From assembly GCA_044356745.1 (NCBI GenBank), contig JBIKVP010000108.1:1-5049 (forward strand): a stretch of 5,049 bases of DNA, in the 5' to 3' direction. Of the stretch, positions 4,956 to 5,049 are shown in pieces. Within the stretch, counting starts at the first letter, position 1; the number at the start of each line of letters is the position of its first letter. The notes beneath the pieces are model-generated. The model searched no databases and was not told where the DNA came from. It saw nothing but the letters and a program-made list of their open reading frames with translations. The DNA comes from JBIKVP01 sp044356745 (GTDB taxonomy: Bacteria; Pseudomonadota; Alphaproteobacteria; Rhizobiales; Beijerinckiaceae). The translations under genes were made by a program, and so were the position numbers.

Positions 4956-5049
4956 GTGAAGAGTTGGCGTTATCTTTTTATTAAGGTTGTTTTGATTCCA
5001 ATTTGGTATGGGTACGCTTTTAGAACCGGATCAACGGCAGGAGCTTTTG
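4942..5049 (+). mobile_element. End of an insertion-sequence copy (right), running out of the window
   Basis: Positions 4942-5036 are the exact inverted copy of 1-95, and the element continues at least to the window edge. It enters the RTX gene in the middle of codon 208. The exact boundary is uncertain because TATA is present at both junctions: it may be the outermost bases of the element, or two separate insertions into T/A-rich target sites with the element starting at CCCC. The remaining end and any target duplication lie outside the window. Confidence 0.7.
5008..5049 (+). CDS. Possible transposase N terminus, partial (right copy)
   Basis: An ATG 66 bases inside the element opens MGTLLEPDQRQELL, 14 codons to the window edge, with an in-frame TGA upstream at 4993-4995. 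The LxxDQRxEL pattern recalls the first helix of transposase DNA-binding domains such as IS630-type proteins, which also target TA, but 14 residues do not settle a family. No clear ribosome-binding site precedes it. Coding status is inferred mainly from its place in a repeated mobile element. Confidence 0.4.
   Translation, partial: MGTLLEPDQRQELL

Noticed and set aside
1..5036. Composite transposon carrying the internal genes as cargo
   Set aside because: The interior is mostly core genes (dnaQ, ribA, tRNA-Gly, HIT), and only the ends look acquired; two independent insertions of one element are simpler. Not excluded without the outer flanks.

Overview
The window looks like alphaproteobacterial chromosome of moderate to low G+C. 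The evidence is the DnaQ sequence, a GTP cyclohydrolase II with a long N-terminal extension, a HIT protein of the rhizobial type (NNIFAKILRGE...) and a tRNA-Gly(TCC) with encoded CCA. An order close to Hyphomicrobiales is my inference from remembered family sequences; no search was run.

Layout. Positions 1-95 and 4942-5036 are a perfect 95-bp inverted repeat. I read them as the same end of two copies of one insertion sequence, each running outward out of the window. The right copy opens a reading frame at 5008 (MGTLLEPDQR...) that may be the transposase start. Next to the left copy is an A+T-rich gene of unknown function (136-654). It appears to have lost its 5' end, and its reading frame seems to continue upstream through a seven-A run. 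On the minus strand follow dnaQ (682-1395, DNA polymerase III proofreading subunit) and, upstream of it, a four-helix cytochrome b561 (1437-1991), probably one transcription unit. A 0.2-kb divergent intergenic region with an operator-like palindrome separates them from plus-strand ribA (2207-3391, start ambiguous with 2198). Then come tRNA-Gly(TCC) (3456-3529), a structured spacer with a partial copy of the tRNA T arm and 3' side, a HIT-family hydrolase (3729-4148), an A+T-rich spacer with a long-armed inverted repeat, and an RTX calcium-binding-repeat gene (4320-4955). The RTX frame is cut after 19 nonapeptides, where it enters the right insertion sequence.

The core genes (proofreading, riboflavin synthesis, tRNA, nucleotide hydrolase, membrane electron transfer) are unrelated housekeeping functions and do not form a pathway. 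The accessory interest lies at the two edges, where insertion-sequence copies seem to have broken an unknown gene on the left and a secreted-type RTX gene on the right. Other points of interest are the frameshift-like A7 site at 142-148, the tRNA-derived repeats after tRNA-Gly, and several inverted repeats between genes. I see no convincing new defence or other multi-gene system. No gene-free stretch exceeds about 210 bases.
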